This document shows, piece by piece, positions 3,949 through 13,255 of a stretch of DNA of 13,578 bases (the first letter of the stretch is position 1; every line of letters starts with the position of its first letter). Under the pieces are notes generated by a model. It made no database searches. It saw only the letters and a list, made by a program, of their open reading frames with translations, and was not told the DNA's origin. The translations under genes were made by a program, and so were the position numbers. Origin of the DNA: JAWXTP01 sp044433415 (GTDB taxonomy: Bacteria > Bacteroidota > Bacteroidia > Bacteroidales > Rikenellaceae); contig JAWXTP010000077.1 of the NCBI GenBank assembly GCA_044433415.1, positions 1 through 13,578 of the forward strand, given 5' to 3'.

Positions 3949-5229
3949 ATGTTTAAGGAAATAATATTAAAATTAAAATCATCCTCTCTTTTCAAAGATT
4001 CTTTCTGGGCTTTAGCAGGTAGTTTTATAGGACGAGGATTATCACTAGTTGCTTCAATAGTTATAGCAAGATTGTTAGGTAAAGATTTATTTGGTATATA
4101 TGGATTTGCTAGAACGACGTTATTAAGTATCGCTGTATTTTCAACATTTGGTTTAGGATATTCAGCCACCAAATTTATAGCTGAATATACAAAAAATAAA
4201 CCATACTTTATAAAGTCAATTATTGATGATTTTAATAGAATAACGATTACTACGAGTAGTATATTTGCAATATTAATTTTTATTTTTTCTAAGGAAATAT
4301 CTGTGTATCTTGGTTCTCCCGAGCAGTTTAATTCAATAAGATATTTGGCAGTAATAGTTATATTCAACTCTATAACAACTACACAAACTGGTGTTCTTGC
4401 AGGGTTTAAAAAATTCAAGGTATTAACGAAAATTAATACTGTAAATGGATTTGTAACTTTTGTTTTAGGTGTAGGGTTAACATATTTTTATTCGATTGAT
4501 GGAGCTTTAATTGCGCTTCTACTATCTCAAGGATATAATTGTATGCAAAATTATATTGTTGTAAGAAAATGCATTAGATCTTTGAAGGTAGAACATAAAA
4601 AAGTTTCTTTGATTAAAGATCTAACAACGTTTTCATTGCCTATAACTTTACATGAAATGGTATCATCAATTTCACAATGGGTACTACCATTTCTAATAGT
4701 TAAATTTTCAAATACAGGAGATTTAGGTATTTATTCTGCTGCAACTCAATGGTCTGCTGTTATAATGTTTATACCAGGAACATTACAGAATGTTGTTTTT
4801 TCTCATTTGACTACGCATAACGACAATGTGTCATATCAGAAGAATATTGTAAGACGAATGTTGCAATTAAATTTTATCGCAACAGCCGTACCATTTTTAA
4901 TAATAATGTTATTTTCAAAATTAATTGTACAATTTTATGGTGAAAGTTTCGAAGGATTGAAAACTGTAATTAATATATGTGTATTTACTACTATCTTTAA
5001 TTGTATGACATTAGTTATAAAAAATTATTTTGTTTCTATAAATAAACCATGGTTTACTTTTTTGATATTTGTATTTAGTAATGTTATAATAATTATAACT
5101 TTTATATTTTCGCAAGTATCAGGTAAATATCCAACAGTTTTAAGTCTGGTTTCTATACAGGTCACAACTACTATTATAACATATATCATATATTACATTT
5201 CATATAAAAAACAGAGCATTATAATTTAA
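3949..5229 (+). CDS. wzx: Wzx-type polysaccharide flippase
   Basis: Integral membrane transporter that moves lipid-linked repeat units across the inner membrane in Wzx/Wzy-dependent assembly. The 426 aa length and opening FWALAGSFIGRGLSLVASIV then ARLLGKDLFGIYGFARTTL (about 18-57) are typical of the polysaccharide-biosynthesis branch of the MOP superfamily. About 12 hydrophobic segments can be seen, the last at about 375-420. It is the first structural gene, 1.65 kb after upxY, and the next gene begins 12 bases after its stop. It is very AT-rich, like most flippase genes of variable capsule loci. No classical Shine-Dalgarno precedes the ATG; the upstream is A/T-rich, normal for Bacteroidetes. 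Substrate specificity cannot be read from sequence. Confidence 0.92.
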   Translation: MFKEIILKLKSSSLFKDSFWALAGSFIGRGLSLVASIVIARLLGKDLFGIYGFARTTLLSIAVFSTFGLGYSATKFIAEYTKNKPYFIKSIIDDFNRITITTSSIFAILIFIFSKEISVYLGSPEQFNSIRYLAVIVIFNSITTTQTGVLAGFKKFKVLTKINTVNGFVTFVLGVGLTYFYSIDGALIALLLSQGYNCMQNYIVVRKCIRSLKVEHKKVSLIKDLTTFSLPITLHEMVSSISQWVLPFLIVKFSNTGDLGIYSAATQWSAVIMFIPGTLQNVVFSHLTTHNDNVSYQKNIVRRMLQLNFIATAVPFLIIMLFSKLIVQFYGESFEGLKTVINICVFTTIFNCMTLVIKNYFVSINKPWFTFLIFVFSNVIIIITFIFSQVSGKYPTVLSLVSIQVTTTIITYIIYYISYKKQSIII

Positions 5230-5241
5230 ATTTTATAAATA

Positions 5242-6387
5242 ATGAATAAACGGGACGTTTTAATAATATGGTTTGAAGCACCGCCTAAGGTAAGTAAAGG
5301 CGCATTTAATCATCTTTCAAAACATTGGGGTAATAAAGTTTACTTTATTGCAAATACAGACTTTAAAGAAGAGAGAAAGTTAACTAATTGGAATGATGGT
5401 TACTATGGAGATGCTGAATTCGTTCAATTGTCAGAATATAAAGATTCAGATGAAATTATTGAGAACATAATTAATCAATACCCTAATGCGATTCATGTTT
5501 TAAGTGGGTTCAATAATGGTATACAATCTAGGGTGAGAAAATATCTTTTTAAAGAAGGAATAAAATTAGGTTTGTTTTCAGAACGCCCTGTTACTATGGG
5601 ATCTTGGTTTGAGAAAACTATAAGAAAGATTTGGTTTCAATTTAAATATAGAAGAGCAAAATTTATGTTTGAACCTTATGTTTCAGTATTTCTTCCATTA
5701 GGACAGTGTGGTGTAAACACTTTTGCTTCATTCGGGTGGAATAGAAAGATTATGTATCCGTTTATGTATAATCCTATAATTAAAGTTCCACAATATACAA
5801 AGTCAAGAGAAGTATTCAATCATGTTAAGTTTTTATACGTCGGTAGATTTTATTACAAAACAAAAGGAATCAATACCCTAATGAAAGCTACTCGCTATTT
5901 AAAAGGGGATTGGTCTTTAGATTTAGTTGGAGGATATGGAAAAGATGCTAATGAAGTAATTAAATGGGTTGAGACTCAAGAAAATGTTAATTATATAGGT
6001 AGTTGGTCTTCAGAAGATGTATGTAAGAACATGACAGAATATGATGTAGTTATTGTGCCAAGTAATTATGATGGTTGGAATCTTTTACCTAATGAGGCAA
6101 TTCACGCAGGTTTAGCTACAATAGTAACAAACGAAGCTGTAAGTGATGAAATGATTAAAATAAGTGGAGCAGGTTTGGTAGTACCTGCAGGTGAACCAAG
6201 AGAAATGGCTGTTGCTATGCAGACAGCAATAGACAATCCCGAAAAAGTTAATCAATGGAAAAGCAATACATTAAATTATGTTAATAGAATATCAGAAGAA
6301 ACTGTAGGTAACTATCTTATCGATATATTAGATTATACTTTTTATAATATCGAAACAATGGCAAGGCCTAAATGCCCTTGGTTATAG
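5242..6387 (+). CDS. GT4-like glycosyltransferase
   Basis: 381 aa, GT-B fold type with a recognisable C-terminal nucleotide-sugar domain. FLYVGRFYYKTKGINTLMKA (about 195-214) is the usual start of the second Rossmann half, followed by VGGYG and VNYIGSW strands. The donor-binding segment is YDGWNLLPNEAIHAGLATIV (about 277-296), with the Glu of NEA in the place of the first conserved Glu of the EX7E motif and NEAVSDEM after it. The N-terminal half is less typical (DVLIIWFEAPPKVSKGAF). Together these suggest a cytoplasmic enzyme adding one sugar to the undecaprenyl-linked repeat unit. It sits between wzx and wzy, spaced 12 and 3 bases. Donor and acceptor are unknown. Confidence 0.85.
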   Translation: MNKRDVLIIWFEAPPKVSKGAFNHLSKHWGNKVYFIANTDFKEERKLTNWNDGYYGDAEFVQLSEYKDSDEIIENIINQYPNAIHVLSGFNNGIQSRVRKYLFKEGIKLGLFSERPVTMGSWFEKTIRKIWFQFKYRRAKFMFEPYVSVFLPLGQCGVNTFASFGWNRKIMYPFMYNPIIKVPQYTKSREVFNHVKFLYVGRFYYKTKGINTLMKATRYLKGDWSLDLVGGYGKDANEVIKWVETQENVNYIGSWSSEDVCKNMTEYDVVIVPSNYDGWNLLPNEAIHAGLATIVTNEAVSDEMIKISGAGLVVPAGEPREMAVAMQTAIDNPEKVNQWKSNTLNYVNRISEETVGNYLIDILDYTFYNIETMARPKCPWL

Positions 6388-6390
6388 ATC

Positions 6391-7566
6391 ATGAGTAAAT
6401 TATTTAAATATACGTATTTAACAATACTATTTATATTCTTGTTATTGTATTCGTATAATGATATTACAACTAGTGAGCAAGCTGGTTTTAGAGAAACTGT
6501 GCGTACTGTAGTTTATATATTTCTATTAGGCTCTATAGCTATGGTAGTTAGTTATGTCTTGTTTTGTAGTCGTAAAATAAGATTCAGAATGCCATTTAAG
6601 ACGATTTTAATAACCCTAGCTATTTGGATATTGATCACAAATATAATGAACGGAAGTGATTTGTGGATTACAGGAATACATGCTGCTCTTTGTTTATGGT
6701 GGGTATTTACGTACATGTTTTTCGCCTTATATTTGCAAAATAACCCTAAATCAGAAGGTCGTATACTGTTTTTGATTTCCATTATGTTACTATTTTATAT
6801 ATGGGGGAACGTATTTCTACGTATAAATATAACAAGTTCATTTGAACAAGATTTTGCGGTTTCAGGTTTTATATATCAGGTGGTTATGATGGTTCCATTT
6901 ATATTATTGATAAAGAAAAAAATGATAAAAAAAATTTTGATTATAGGATCTTTATTTATGATTGTAACATCTTTCAAGAGAGGAGCAATTATAGCTACAA
7001 CTTTTATGTATATTACATTTATATATTCAGATGCAATAATTAAAAATAAGCCATTAAATTTTTTAAAACAAATTGTAATTTTTAGTTTATTAGGTGGGTT
7101 TTCACTAGTGTACATAGACTTAGCGAGTGGTGGATTTCTTAGTACTCGCTTTAGTTCTGAATCTTTATCAGATGGCTCAGGGCGTGCAGATATGTGGGAA
7201 CTGTTAATTAATCACTTAGAGAGTAGAGATCTTATTACTTTTTTAGTTGGGACTGGAAGTGGTTCTACAATTAAATTATTAGGAACAGGTGCACATAACG
7301 AATGGTTAGAGTTTCTTTTTAGTTTTGGTCTTGTTGGAGTGATTATATATTTGGCTTTGTATATGAAGTTTCTATTTAGATATATGGAACTTTTAAAAAG
7401 AAAGTCAAAATATGCTCCTTATGTTGGTATGATGGTTATTTACTTACTTTGTGTAAGTATGTATTCGGGAATGTATTTCCAACACTCTACATTCTATATA
7501 TTTGCCTTCTGGGGATTTATAGAGTATTTAATTCAAAAAGAATTTACAATAAAAATAAATAAATAA
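6391..7566 (+). CDS. wzy: Wzy-type O-antigen/capsule polymerase
   Basis: 391 aa, about 10-11 membrane segments spread along the protein, with a large outside loop before the C-terminal part. The best signature is GAHNEWLEFLFSFGLVG (about 301-317) after SGRADMWELL and a GTGSG turn, as in Wzy/ligase-like (O-antigen polymerase) proteins where an HN pair follows a Gly-rich loop. It would polymerise the repeat units on the periplasmic face. The start is 3 bases after the glycosyltransferase stop, and its own stop overlaps the next start (TAATG), so the three genes are translationally close. Wzy proteins are poorly conserved; the ligase WaaL is a less likely alternative because of the neighbouring wzx. 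Confidence 0.85.
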   Translation: MSKLFKYTYLTILFIFLLLYSYNDITTSEQAGFRETVRTVVYIFLLGSIAMVVSYVLFCSRKIRFRMPFKTILITLAIWILITNIMNGSDLWITGIHAALCLWWVFTYMFFALYLQNNPKSEGRILFLISIMLLFYIWGNVFLRINITSSFEQDFAVSGFIYQVVMMVPFILLIKKKMIKKILIIGSLFMIVTSFKRGAIIATTFMYITFIYSDAIIKNKPLNFLKQIVIFSLLGGFSLVYIDLASGGFLSTRFSSESLSDGSGRADMWELLINHLESRDLITFLVGTGSGSTIKLLGTGAHNEWLEFLFSFGLVGVIIYLALYMKFLFRYMELLKRKSKYAPYVGMMVIYLLCVSMYSGMYFQHSTFYIFAFWGFIEYLIQKEFTIKINK

Positions 7567-8531
7567 TGAAAAAAATTCTAAAAAGTATTAAACAGTTAAT
7601 GGTTTTATTTAGCTGCTCAGTATATGATTTTGTGAGGTTTGTTAAATATTCCTCAATATTTAATCAATATAGTTCAGAACAAAAATTGGCAAGCCGTATA
7701 GCAATGGCTACTCACGGTATAGAAAAAGGGCTAACAATGCCAAAAATGAGACTTGATTTTGGAAAGGATGCAATTGTAAATTTGATTGGTATGTGTAGAG
7801 TATATATATCTAAAAGTTATGATGATTCAAATGAATTATTTTTACACGCATTTTCTGTTTTAAATGAGTATCTAGAGCTGCATAAGACGAGTGGTTTGGA
7901 GCCTACATGTTTGAAAGAAATAGAATCAATTTTAAAATCTAGAACTTCAATAAAAGAAAACAGTCAATTAAAATACACAAAAGAAACGTATTTTAAACAT
8001 AATAACGAAGATTTTAAATTATTTTCATATAGTAGGCATAGTGTGCGTAATTTCTCAGAAAAAAAATTGGATTTAGGTATAATAAATAAATCTATTAATA
8101 TGGCTATGAATACACCATCTTCTTGTAATAGGCAAGTAAGTAGAGTGCATGTAGTACAAGATATTAAAGTTAAACAGGAAATATTGAAGTTGCAACAGGG
8201 AAATAGAGGCTTTGGTTATTTAGCTGATAAAATAATTATTGTAACTGCACATACAGAAGCATATGCGTCAGGTCGTGAAAGGAATTCAGCGTATGTTGAT
8301 GGTGGAATGTTTGGAATGAATTTATTATACTCTTTGCATTATAATAAAGTTGGTTGTTGCGTATTAAACTGTTATTTTACTCCTAGAAACGAATGCAGAT
8401 TAAGAAAAATTGTTGGTATTCATAAAAGCGAAGTCCCTATTATGATAATATTGGTTGGTGATGTTAATCAAGAATTTAGTGTAGCGTATTCAGTACGTCA
8501 AAGTAATAAAAGTATAACTTCAGTACATTAA
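7566..8531 (+). CDS. nitroreductase-family protein with N-terminal extension
   Basis: 321 aa. The C-terminal part is an FMN-binding nitroreductase fold: SRHSVRNFSEKKLDLGIINK (from about 155) is the usual first motif, then MNTPSSCNRQVSRVHVV, and GGMFGMNLLYSLHYNKVGCC (about 245-265). Ahead of it lie about 150 residues with HGIEKGLTMPKMRLDFGKD (50-68), a conserved element that I associate with nitroreductase-like proteins of polysaccharide clusters. The start overlaps the wzy stop by one base, and a pyruvyl transferase follows after 10 bases. The pairing of these two families recurs in Bacteroidetes glycan loci, so a role in modifying the glycan is plausible, but no substrate or reaction is known to me. 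Family call firm, function open. Confidence 0.85.
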   Translation: MKKILKSIKQLMVLFSCSVYDFVRFVKYSSIFNQYSSEQKLASRIAMATHGIEKGLTMPKMRLDFGKDAIVNLIGMCRVYISKSYDDSNELFLHAFSVLNEYLELHKTSGLEPTCLKEIESILKSRTSIKENSQLKYTKETYFKHNNEDFKLFSYSRHSVRNFSEKKLDLGIINKSINMAMNTPSSCNRQVSRVHVVQDIKVKQEILKLQQGNRGFGYLADKIIIVTAHTEAYASGRERNSAYVDGGMFGMNLLYSLHYNKVGCCVLNCYFTPRNECRLRKIVGIHKSEVPIMIILVGDVNQEFSVAYSVRQSNKSITSVH

Positions 8532-8541
8532 TGTTTTTTAT

Positions 8542-9669
8542 ATGAATAATAATTGTAAAATTAAAACTGTAGGGATATTAAGTTTTATATCATCAGAAAA
8601 TTACGGAGCAAATTTACAAGCGGTTGCATTACAATACAAACTTAATGAATTTAAAGTTTATAATACATATATTAATTATAAACATAAGGAGAAATTGAGT
8701 GGTATACGTAAACTGAAGCATATTTGTTTTAGTTGTGTAAGACAAATTTTTGGGTATAAATTACGCAAAAAAAAGACTGATATTTTCAGAAGTAAATATC
8801 TCTCTTTATCCGATAAAGTAAATAGTTATGATGATTTGTCTAAGATTACGATAAAGTATGATTCTTTTATTGTAGGTAGTGATCAAGTTTGGAACCCTAG
8901 ATTTGTTAGTCCAGAAGAAAATGGATATCTTTTGAGTTTTGAAAACTCAAAACCTAAATATTCATATGGATCTAGTTTTGGTGTTGCTGAAATAGAAGAG
9001 TCAGATAAAGTAATATATAGAAATGCATTGAACAAATTTGCAATACTAACCGTAAGGGAAAACAGTGGTTGTAATATTATCAAAGATTTAGGAATTAATG
9101 CTGAAGTAGTTTTAGACCCTACGCTTTTATTAGATCAATATGAGTGGTTAAATTTTTATAATCCTAAACCGATTAAAAATTGTAAATATATTTTATGTTA
9201 TGTCATGAATGGAGACAATTTGTCAATTGATTATATACGTAGATATGCTAGTAATTTAAGGCAATCTTTAGATTGTGATTATAATATATATTTTATTGGT
9301 GACAAAGAGTATAAAAGGTTATACTTTAATTACAACTTAATATGTGATGCTGGTCCATCTGAATTTCTTAATTTAATTCACAATGCTAGTTATGTAATTA
9401 CTAACTCATTTCATGGAACTTGTTTTGCTATTAATTTCAAAAAACAGTTTAAAACTATTCTTAGACGCACAAATAGATTTAATACTCGCATAGAAGATTT
9501 ATTGAATAAATTATCTCTAGATGATTTTATACAGTATATTGATGAAGATATACATGGAATGAGGCAATTTGTACCGCCAACTGAAGAAAGTATATGTAAG
9601 TTAGTGAATCTTAGAAATGATAGTTTAAATATTCTTAAGCAAATTGCAGAAAATAATAAAAATATATAG
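8542..9669 (+). CDS. polysaccharide pyruvyl transferase family protein
   Basis: 375 aa, full length for the CsaB/WcaK-like family, which transfers pyruvate from phosphoenolpyruvate onto a sugar as a ketal. Visible family motifs are VGILSFISSENYGANLQAVA (about 10-29), the YDSFIVGSDQVWNPRF strand and loop (about 107-121), DPTLLLD (about 191-197) and ITNSFHGTCFAINFKKQF (about 285-302), with the SFHGT segment as the clearest. The protein is likely cytoplasmic and acts on the lipid-linked unit or nucleotide-activated form. It follows the nitroreductase-like gene by 10 bases. A pyruvate ketal would add a negative charge to the finished polysaccharide. Some members modify other glycans, so the acceptor is inferred only. 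Confidence 0.88.
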   Translation: MNNNCKIKTVGILSFISSENYGANLQAVALQYKLNEFKVYNTYINYKHKEKLSGIRKLKHICFSCVRQIFGYKLRKKKTDIFRSKYLSLSDKVNSYDDLSKITIKYDSFIVGSDQVWNPRFVSPEENGYLLSFENSKPKYSYGSSFGVAEIEESDKVIYRNALNKFAILTVRENSGCNIIKDLGINAEVVLDPTLLLDQYEWLNFYNPKPIKNCKYILCYVMNGDNLSIDYIRRYASNLRQSLDCDYNIYFIGDKEYKRLYFNYNLICDAGPSEFLNLIHNASYVITNSFHGTCFAINFKKQFKTILRRTNRFNTRIEDLLNKLSLDDFIQYIDEDIHGMRQFVPPTEESICKLVNLRNDSLNILKQIAENNKNI

Positions 9670-9700
9670 CCCTGATTTACTATAGATAATATCATATTAT

Positions 9701-10927
9701 ATGTCAATATTACTACAAATAAACGTTACAGTCAATTTTGGTTCAACAGGTCGTATAGCTGAGGAAATAGGGCAATTAGCAATATCCCAGGGGTGGGAAA
9801 GTTATATTGCCTACGGTCGAGATAATGGTACAAAATCAAGGTCAAATACTTTTGCAATAGGTGGTAAATTAAATACGTATTATCACGCTTTACAAACTAG
9901 ACTTTTTGACAGAGAAGGATTAGGTTCAAGACGAGCAACAAAGAGATTAATCAAATATATAGATAATATTAAGCCAGATATTATACATCTACATAATATT
10001 CATGGTTATTTCATTAACTATCCTTTATTTTTTGAATACTTATCTTCAATAAACACACCTGTTATATGGACAATGCATGACTGTTGGTCATTTTCGGGAC
10101 ATTGTGCATATTTTGATGCAATTGGGTGTAAAAGGTGGCTCAGAGGTTGCTACAGTTGTCCACAAAAAAGAGAATACCCATCTAGTCTATTATTCGATAG
10201 GTCTGAGCAAAATTTTATAGACAAACGAAGATATTTTACTTCTCTAAAAGATCTTACATTAGTTCCTGTTTCTGATTGGTTAGCTGGAGTAGTGAAAAAA
10301 TCTTTTCTTAAAAATAGTAAAATACACAGAATATATAACGGAGTTAATATTGATGTTTTTAAACCTCAACCTGAAGACACATGTCGTACTTTAAGGTCAA
10401 AGTATGGTTTTGGTGTTAAGTATGTTCTTTTGGGTGTTGCAAGTGTGTGGGAGTCTCGAAAAGGACTAGGTGACTTTTTAAAACTTAATAATATTATAAA
10501 TGATAATATATTAATAGTTTTAGTTGGTTTAACTTCTAAACAAATAGAGCAACTACCTAAAAATATTATCGGTATATGCAGGACAGAAAATATTAATGAA
10601 TTAGTTGGTCTTTATAGTGTTGCTGATATAGTTCTAAACCTTTCTCTTGAAGAAACATTTGGATTGACAACTGTAGAAGGATTTGCTTGCGGTACGCCAA
10701 GTATTGTTTATAATAAAACAGCTAGTCCTGAATTAGTATCTGAAAATACGGGAATCGTCGTAGAACATAATAATATCCTAGAACTTAATAATGCAGTTAA
10801 TAAAATTATTGACAATAAAGATTTATACTCACCTGATGCATGCCGTCAACGTGCAGTCGATAATTTTAATAAAAATGATCGATTTGCTGAATACATAGAT
10901 ATATATAACCTAAAATTAAACAAATAA
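9701..10927 (+). CDS. GT4 glycosyltransferase with Cys-rich insert
   Basis: 408 aa, a clear GT-B family 4 enzyme. It opens with QINVTVNFGSTGRIAEEIG (about 6-24), the Gly-rich acceptor loop. WTMHDCWSFSGHC (about 123-135) followed by GCKRW and GCYSCPQ gives a cluster of cysteines known from a branch of colanic-acid and capsule glycosyltransferases, possibly a metal-binding knob. YNGVNIDVFKP (about 212-222) is the interdomain hinge, LLGVASVWESRKGLGDFL is the second Rossmann start, and EETFGLTTVEGFACGTPSIV (about 316-335) carries the EX7E donor-binding motif. It is cytoplasmic or membrane-associated. Gaps of 31 and 17 bases keep it inside the operon. Sugar specificity is unknown. Confidence 0.9.
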   Translation: MSILLQINVTVNFGSTGRIAEEIGQLAISQGWESYIAYGRDNGTKSRSNTFAIGGKLNTYYHALQTRLFDREGLGSRRATKRLIKYIDNIKPDIIHLHNIHGYFINYPLFFEYLSSINTPVIWTMHDCWSFSGHCAYFDAIGCKRWLRGCYSCPQKREYPSSLLFDRSEQNFIDKRRYFTSLKDLTLVPVSDWLAGVVKKSFLKNSKIHRIYNGVNIDVFKPQPEDTCRTLRSKYGFGVKYVLLGVASVWESRKGLGDFLKLNNIINDNILIVLVGLTSKQIEQLPKNIIGICRTENINELVGLYSVADIVLNLSLEETFGLTTVEGFACGTPSIVYNKTASPELVSENTGIVVEHNNILELNNAVNKIIDNKDLYSPDACRQRAVDNFNKNDRFAEYIDIYNLKLNK

Positions 10928-10944
10928 TAATAATTTAAAATACC

Positions 10945-12000
10945 ATGTCAATATTCAAAGACAAAACCCTACTAATAACAGGTGGTACAGGATCGTTTGG
11001 TAACGCTGTGCTTCGTCGCTTTTTAGATAGCGATATTAAAGAAATTCGTATTTTCTCACGTGACGAGAAAAAGCAAGATGATATGCGTCATCGTTTACAA
11101 AGTCCAAAAGTTAAATTTTATATAGGTGATGTACGCGACCGTCAATCAGTTGATGGAGTTATGCGTGGCGTTGATTACGTGTTTGCTGCAGCTGCATTAA
11201 AACAAGTTCCTTCATGTGAATTTTTCCCATTACAAGCAGTCCACACTAATGTTAATGGTACTGACAATGTATTAGAGTCTGCTATTGCCTTTGGTGTTAA
11301 GAATGTTGTAGTTCTTTCAACAGATAAAGCGGCTTACCCTATTAACGCTATGGGTATTAGTAAAGCTATGATGGAAAAAGTCGCTATTGCTAAAGGTAGA
11401 GCTCTTGGAAATGGAGCAACTACTACTATTTGTTGTACTCGTTATGGTAACGTTATGGCAAGTCGTGGTTCTGTGATTCCTTTATGGGTTGAACAAATTA
11501 AAAATGGTAACCCTATTACTATTACAGATCCAAATATGACTCGCTTTATGATGACTTTGGATGATGCTGTAGATTTAGTTATGTATGCATTTGAGCACGG
11601 TGAAAATGGTGATCTTTTTGTTCAGAAAGCACCTGCTGCAACTCTTGATGTTCTTGCTGAGTCATTAAAACAATTATATAATGCCAATACAGAAGTAAAA
11701 GTTATAGGTACTCGACACGGAGAGAAACTATATGAAACATTAGTAACTCGTGAAGAGATGGCTAAATCTATAGATATGGGTTACTATTACCGTATTCCTT
11801 GTGATACACGTGACCTAAACTATGATAAATTCTTTACTGATGGTGATGAAGAAGTCTCAATAATTGAAGATTACCACTCTCACAATACTAGTAGACTAGA
11901 TGTAGAAGGTATGAAACAACTATTACTTAAACTTCGCTTTATACGTGAAGACCTAGGTATGGAAGAAAAAGCTAAATCATCAGAAATTAGAAGCGAATAG
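10945..12000 (+). CDS. capE: UDP-GlcNAc 4,6-dehydratase (inverting, 5-epimerase), CapE/FnlA type
   Basis: 351 aa extended SDR enzyme that starts UDP-L-FucNAc synthesis by 4,6-dehydration and C5 epimerisation of UDP-GlcNAc. LLITGGTGSFGNAVLRRFL (9-27) holds the NAD(P) motif G13xxG16xxG19. RIFSRDEKKQDDMRHRL, AAALKQVPSCEFFPLQAVHT and STDKAAYPINAMGISK (125-140) are family signatures; Met136 stands in the YxxxK position, as is usual in this dehydratase family, with K140 following. Length and motifs match CapE/WbjB/FnlA better than the shorter-lived PseB or membrane-bound PglF types, and the capF-capG neighbours settle the pathway. Less AT-rich than the genes before it. The 98-bp gap to capF is the largest within the operon. 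Confidence 0.93.
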   Translation: MSIFKDKTLLITGGTGSFGNAVLRRFLDSDIKEIRIFSRDEKKQDDMRHRLQSPKVKFYIGDVRDRQSVDGVMRGVDYVFAAAALKQVPSCEFFPLQAVHTNVNGTDNVLESAIAFGVKNVVVLSTDKAAYPINAMGISKAMMEKVAIAKGRALGNGATTTICCTRYGNVMASRGSVIPLWVEQIKNGNPITITDPNMTRFMMTLDDAVDLVMYAFEHGENGDLFVQKAPAATLDVLAESLKQLYNANTEVKVIGTRHGEKLYETLVTREEMAKSIDMGYYYRIPCDTRDLNYDKFFTDGDEEVSIIEDYHSHNTSRLDVEGMKQLLLKLRFIREDLGMEEKAKSSEIRSE

Positions 12001-12098
12001 AATTTAGAAAAGGTCTAAAGACGAAAGTCAAAAGTCTAAGGTTTAAAGTCGTTAGTGCTTACATTCATCTTTTGTCCTTCGACTAAAATAAAATAATT
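12001..12098. repeat. gap with degenerate AAAGTCTAAAG repeats
   Basis: Imperfect units AAGGTCTAAAG, ACGAAAGTC, AAAAGTCTAAGG and TTTAAAGTC follow the capE stop in 12008-12050. The style is like, but the sequence different from, the strings after upxY. No hairpin with a T-tract and no promoter is visible, so capE and capF probably stay in one transcript. Confidence 0.5.
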
Positions 12099-13247
12099 AT
12101 GAATATCCTTGTAACAGGAGCTAAGGGATTTGTTGGTAGAAACTTAATAGCTCAATTGCACAATATCCAAACTGGTAAAGCAAACAACTATAAAATTGAT
12201 TCAAACATAATAGTGTATGAGTACGATATAGATAGCGATCCAGCAGAATTAGATGTATATTGTAAGAATGCAGACTTCGTATTTAACCTAGCAGGAGTTA
12301 ATAGGCCTAAAGAACAGTCGGAGTTTATGACTGGTAATTTTGGGTTTGCTTCTACTTTACTAGACACTCTTAAAAAATATAATAATTCTTGTCCAGTGAT
12401 GATTTCATCATCTACCCAAGCGGAATTAGATAATCCTTATGGAGAGTCTAAACGTGCAGGAGAGCAGTTATTATTTGATTATTCAACTGAAACAGGAGCT
12501 AAGGTACTTGTATACCGTTTCCCAAATGTATTTGGCAAATGGTGTAGACCTAATTACAATAGCGCCGTAGCAACTTTCTGTAATAATATAGCTTCAGGAT
12601 TAGAGATTAAGGTTAATGATCCTACAGTAACAATGAATCTTATCTATATTGATGATTTAGTTAATGAGATGATAGCTACATTAACAGGTGATGAACATAC
12701 AGAAGGTAAATTCTGTGTCGTACCTGTTGTACATACTGTAACTTTGGGAGAAATTGTAGATTTGCTTTACTCGTTTAAAGCTAGCAGAGAAACTCTATCA
12801 GTTCCAAATGTTGGGAATGCTTTTGAAAAGAAACTATACTCTACTTATTTATCATACTTGCCTACAGATGCTTTTAGTTATCCTTTAAAGATGAATGTAG
12901 ATGATAGAGGTAGCTTCACAGAAATTATCCGTACACAAGATAGGGGACAATTTTCGGTAAATATATCAAAACCTCATATTACTAAAGGTCAGCATTGGCA
13001 TCATACAAAAAATGAAAAATTTGTTGTAGTTAGCGGTTCAGGTGTTATCCGATTTAGAGATATGAGAGCTGATAATTCAGAAGTTCTAGAATATTTCGTA
13101 TCAGGAGATAAAATAGAAGTTATAGATATTCCTACAGGTTATACTCACAATATAGAAAACTTAGGAGATACTGATATGGTTACTTTTATGTGGTGTAATG
13201 AGTGTTTTGACCCTAGTAATCCAGACACTTATTATGAACCAGTTTAA
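12099..13247 (+). CDS. capF: CapF, bifunctional NADPH-dependent reductase and cupin epimerase
   Basis: 382 aa in two domains. The N-terminal SDR (about 1-265) has MNILVTGAKGFVGRNL with G7xxG10xxG13 and the catalytic pair Y114/K118 in YGESK. The C-terminal cupin (about 270-382) has GQHWHHTKNEKF (297-308), with His and Glu metal ligands, GDKIEVIDIPTGYTHNI (about 335-352) with another His, and the conserved WCNE-FDPSNPDTY ending. In the S. aureus serotype 5 pathway CapF epimerises C3 and reduces C4 of the CapE product to give UDP-N-acetyl-6-deoxy-L-talosamine. The domain layout and length fit that enzyme. It follows capE by 98 bp and precedes capG by 8 bases. Confidence 0.93.
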   Translation: MNILVTGAKGFVGRNLIAQLHNIQTGKANNYKIDSNIIVYEYDIDSDPAELDVYCKNADFVFNLAGVNRPKEQSEFMTGNFGFASTLLDTLKKYNNSCPVMISSSTQAELDNPYGESKRAGEQLLFDYSTETGAKVLVYRFPNVFGKWCRPNYNSAVATFCNNIASGLEIKVNDPTVTMNLIYIDDLVNEMIATLTGDEHTEGKFCVVPVVHTVTLGEIVDLLYSFKASRETLSVPNVGNAFEKKLYSTYLSYLPTDAFSYPLKMNVDDRGSFTEIIRTQDRGQFSVNISKPHITKGQHWHHTKNEKFVVVSGSGVIRFRDMRADNSEVLEYFVSGDKIEVIDIPTGYTHNIENLGDTDMVTFMWCNECFDPSNPDTYYEPV

Positions 13248-13255
13248 ATAAACTA

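Noticed and set aside
3918..4418. 166-residue open frame on the minus strand
   Set aside because: It lies opposite wzx, has no family resemblance, and reads as the AT-rich shadow of the flippase gene. The other minus-strand frames opposite the recombinase, upxY, wzy and the pyruvyl transferase are the same kind of artefact.
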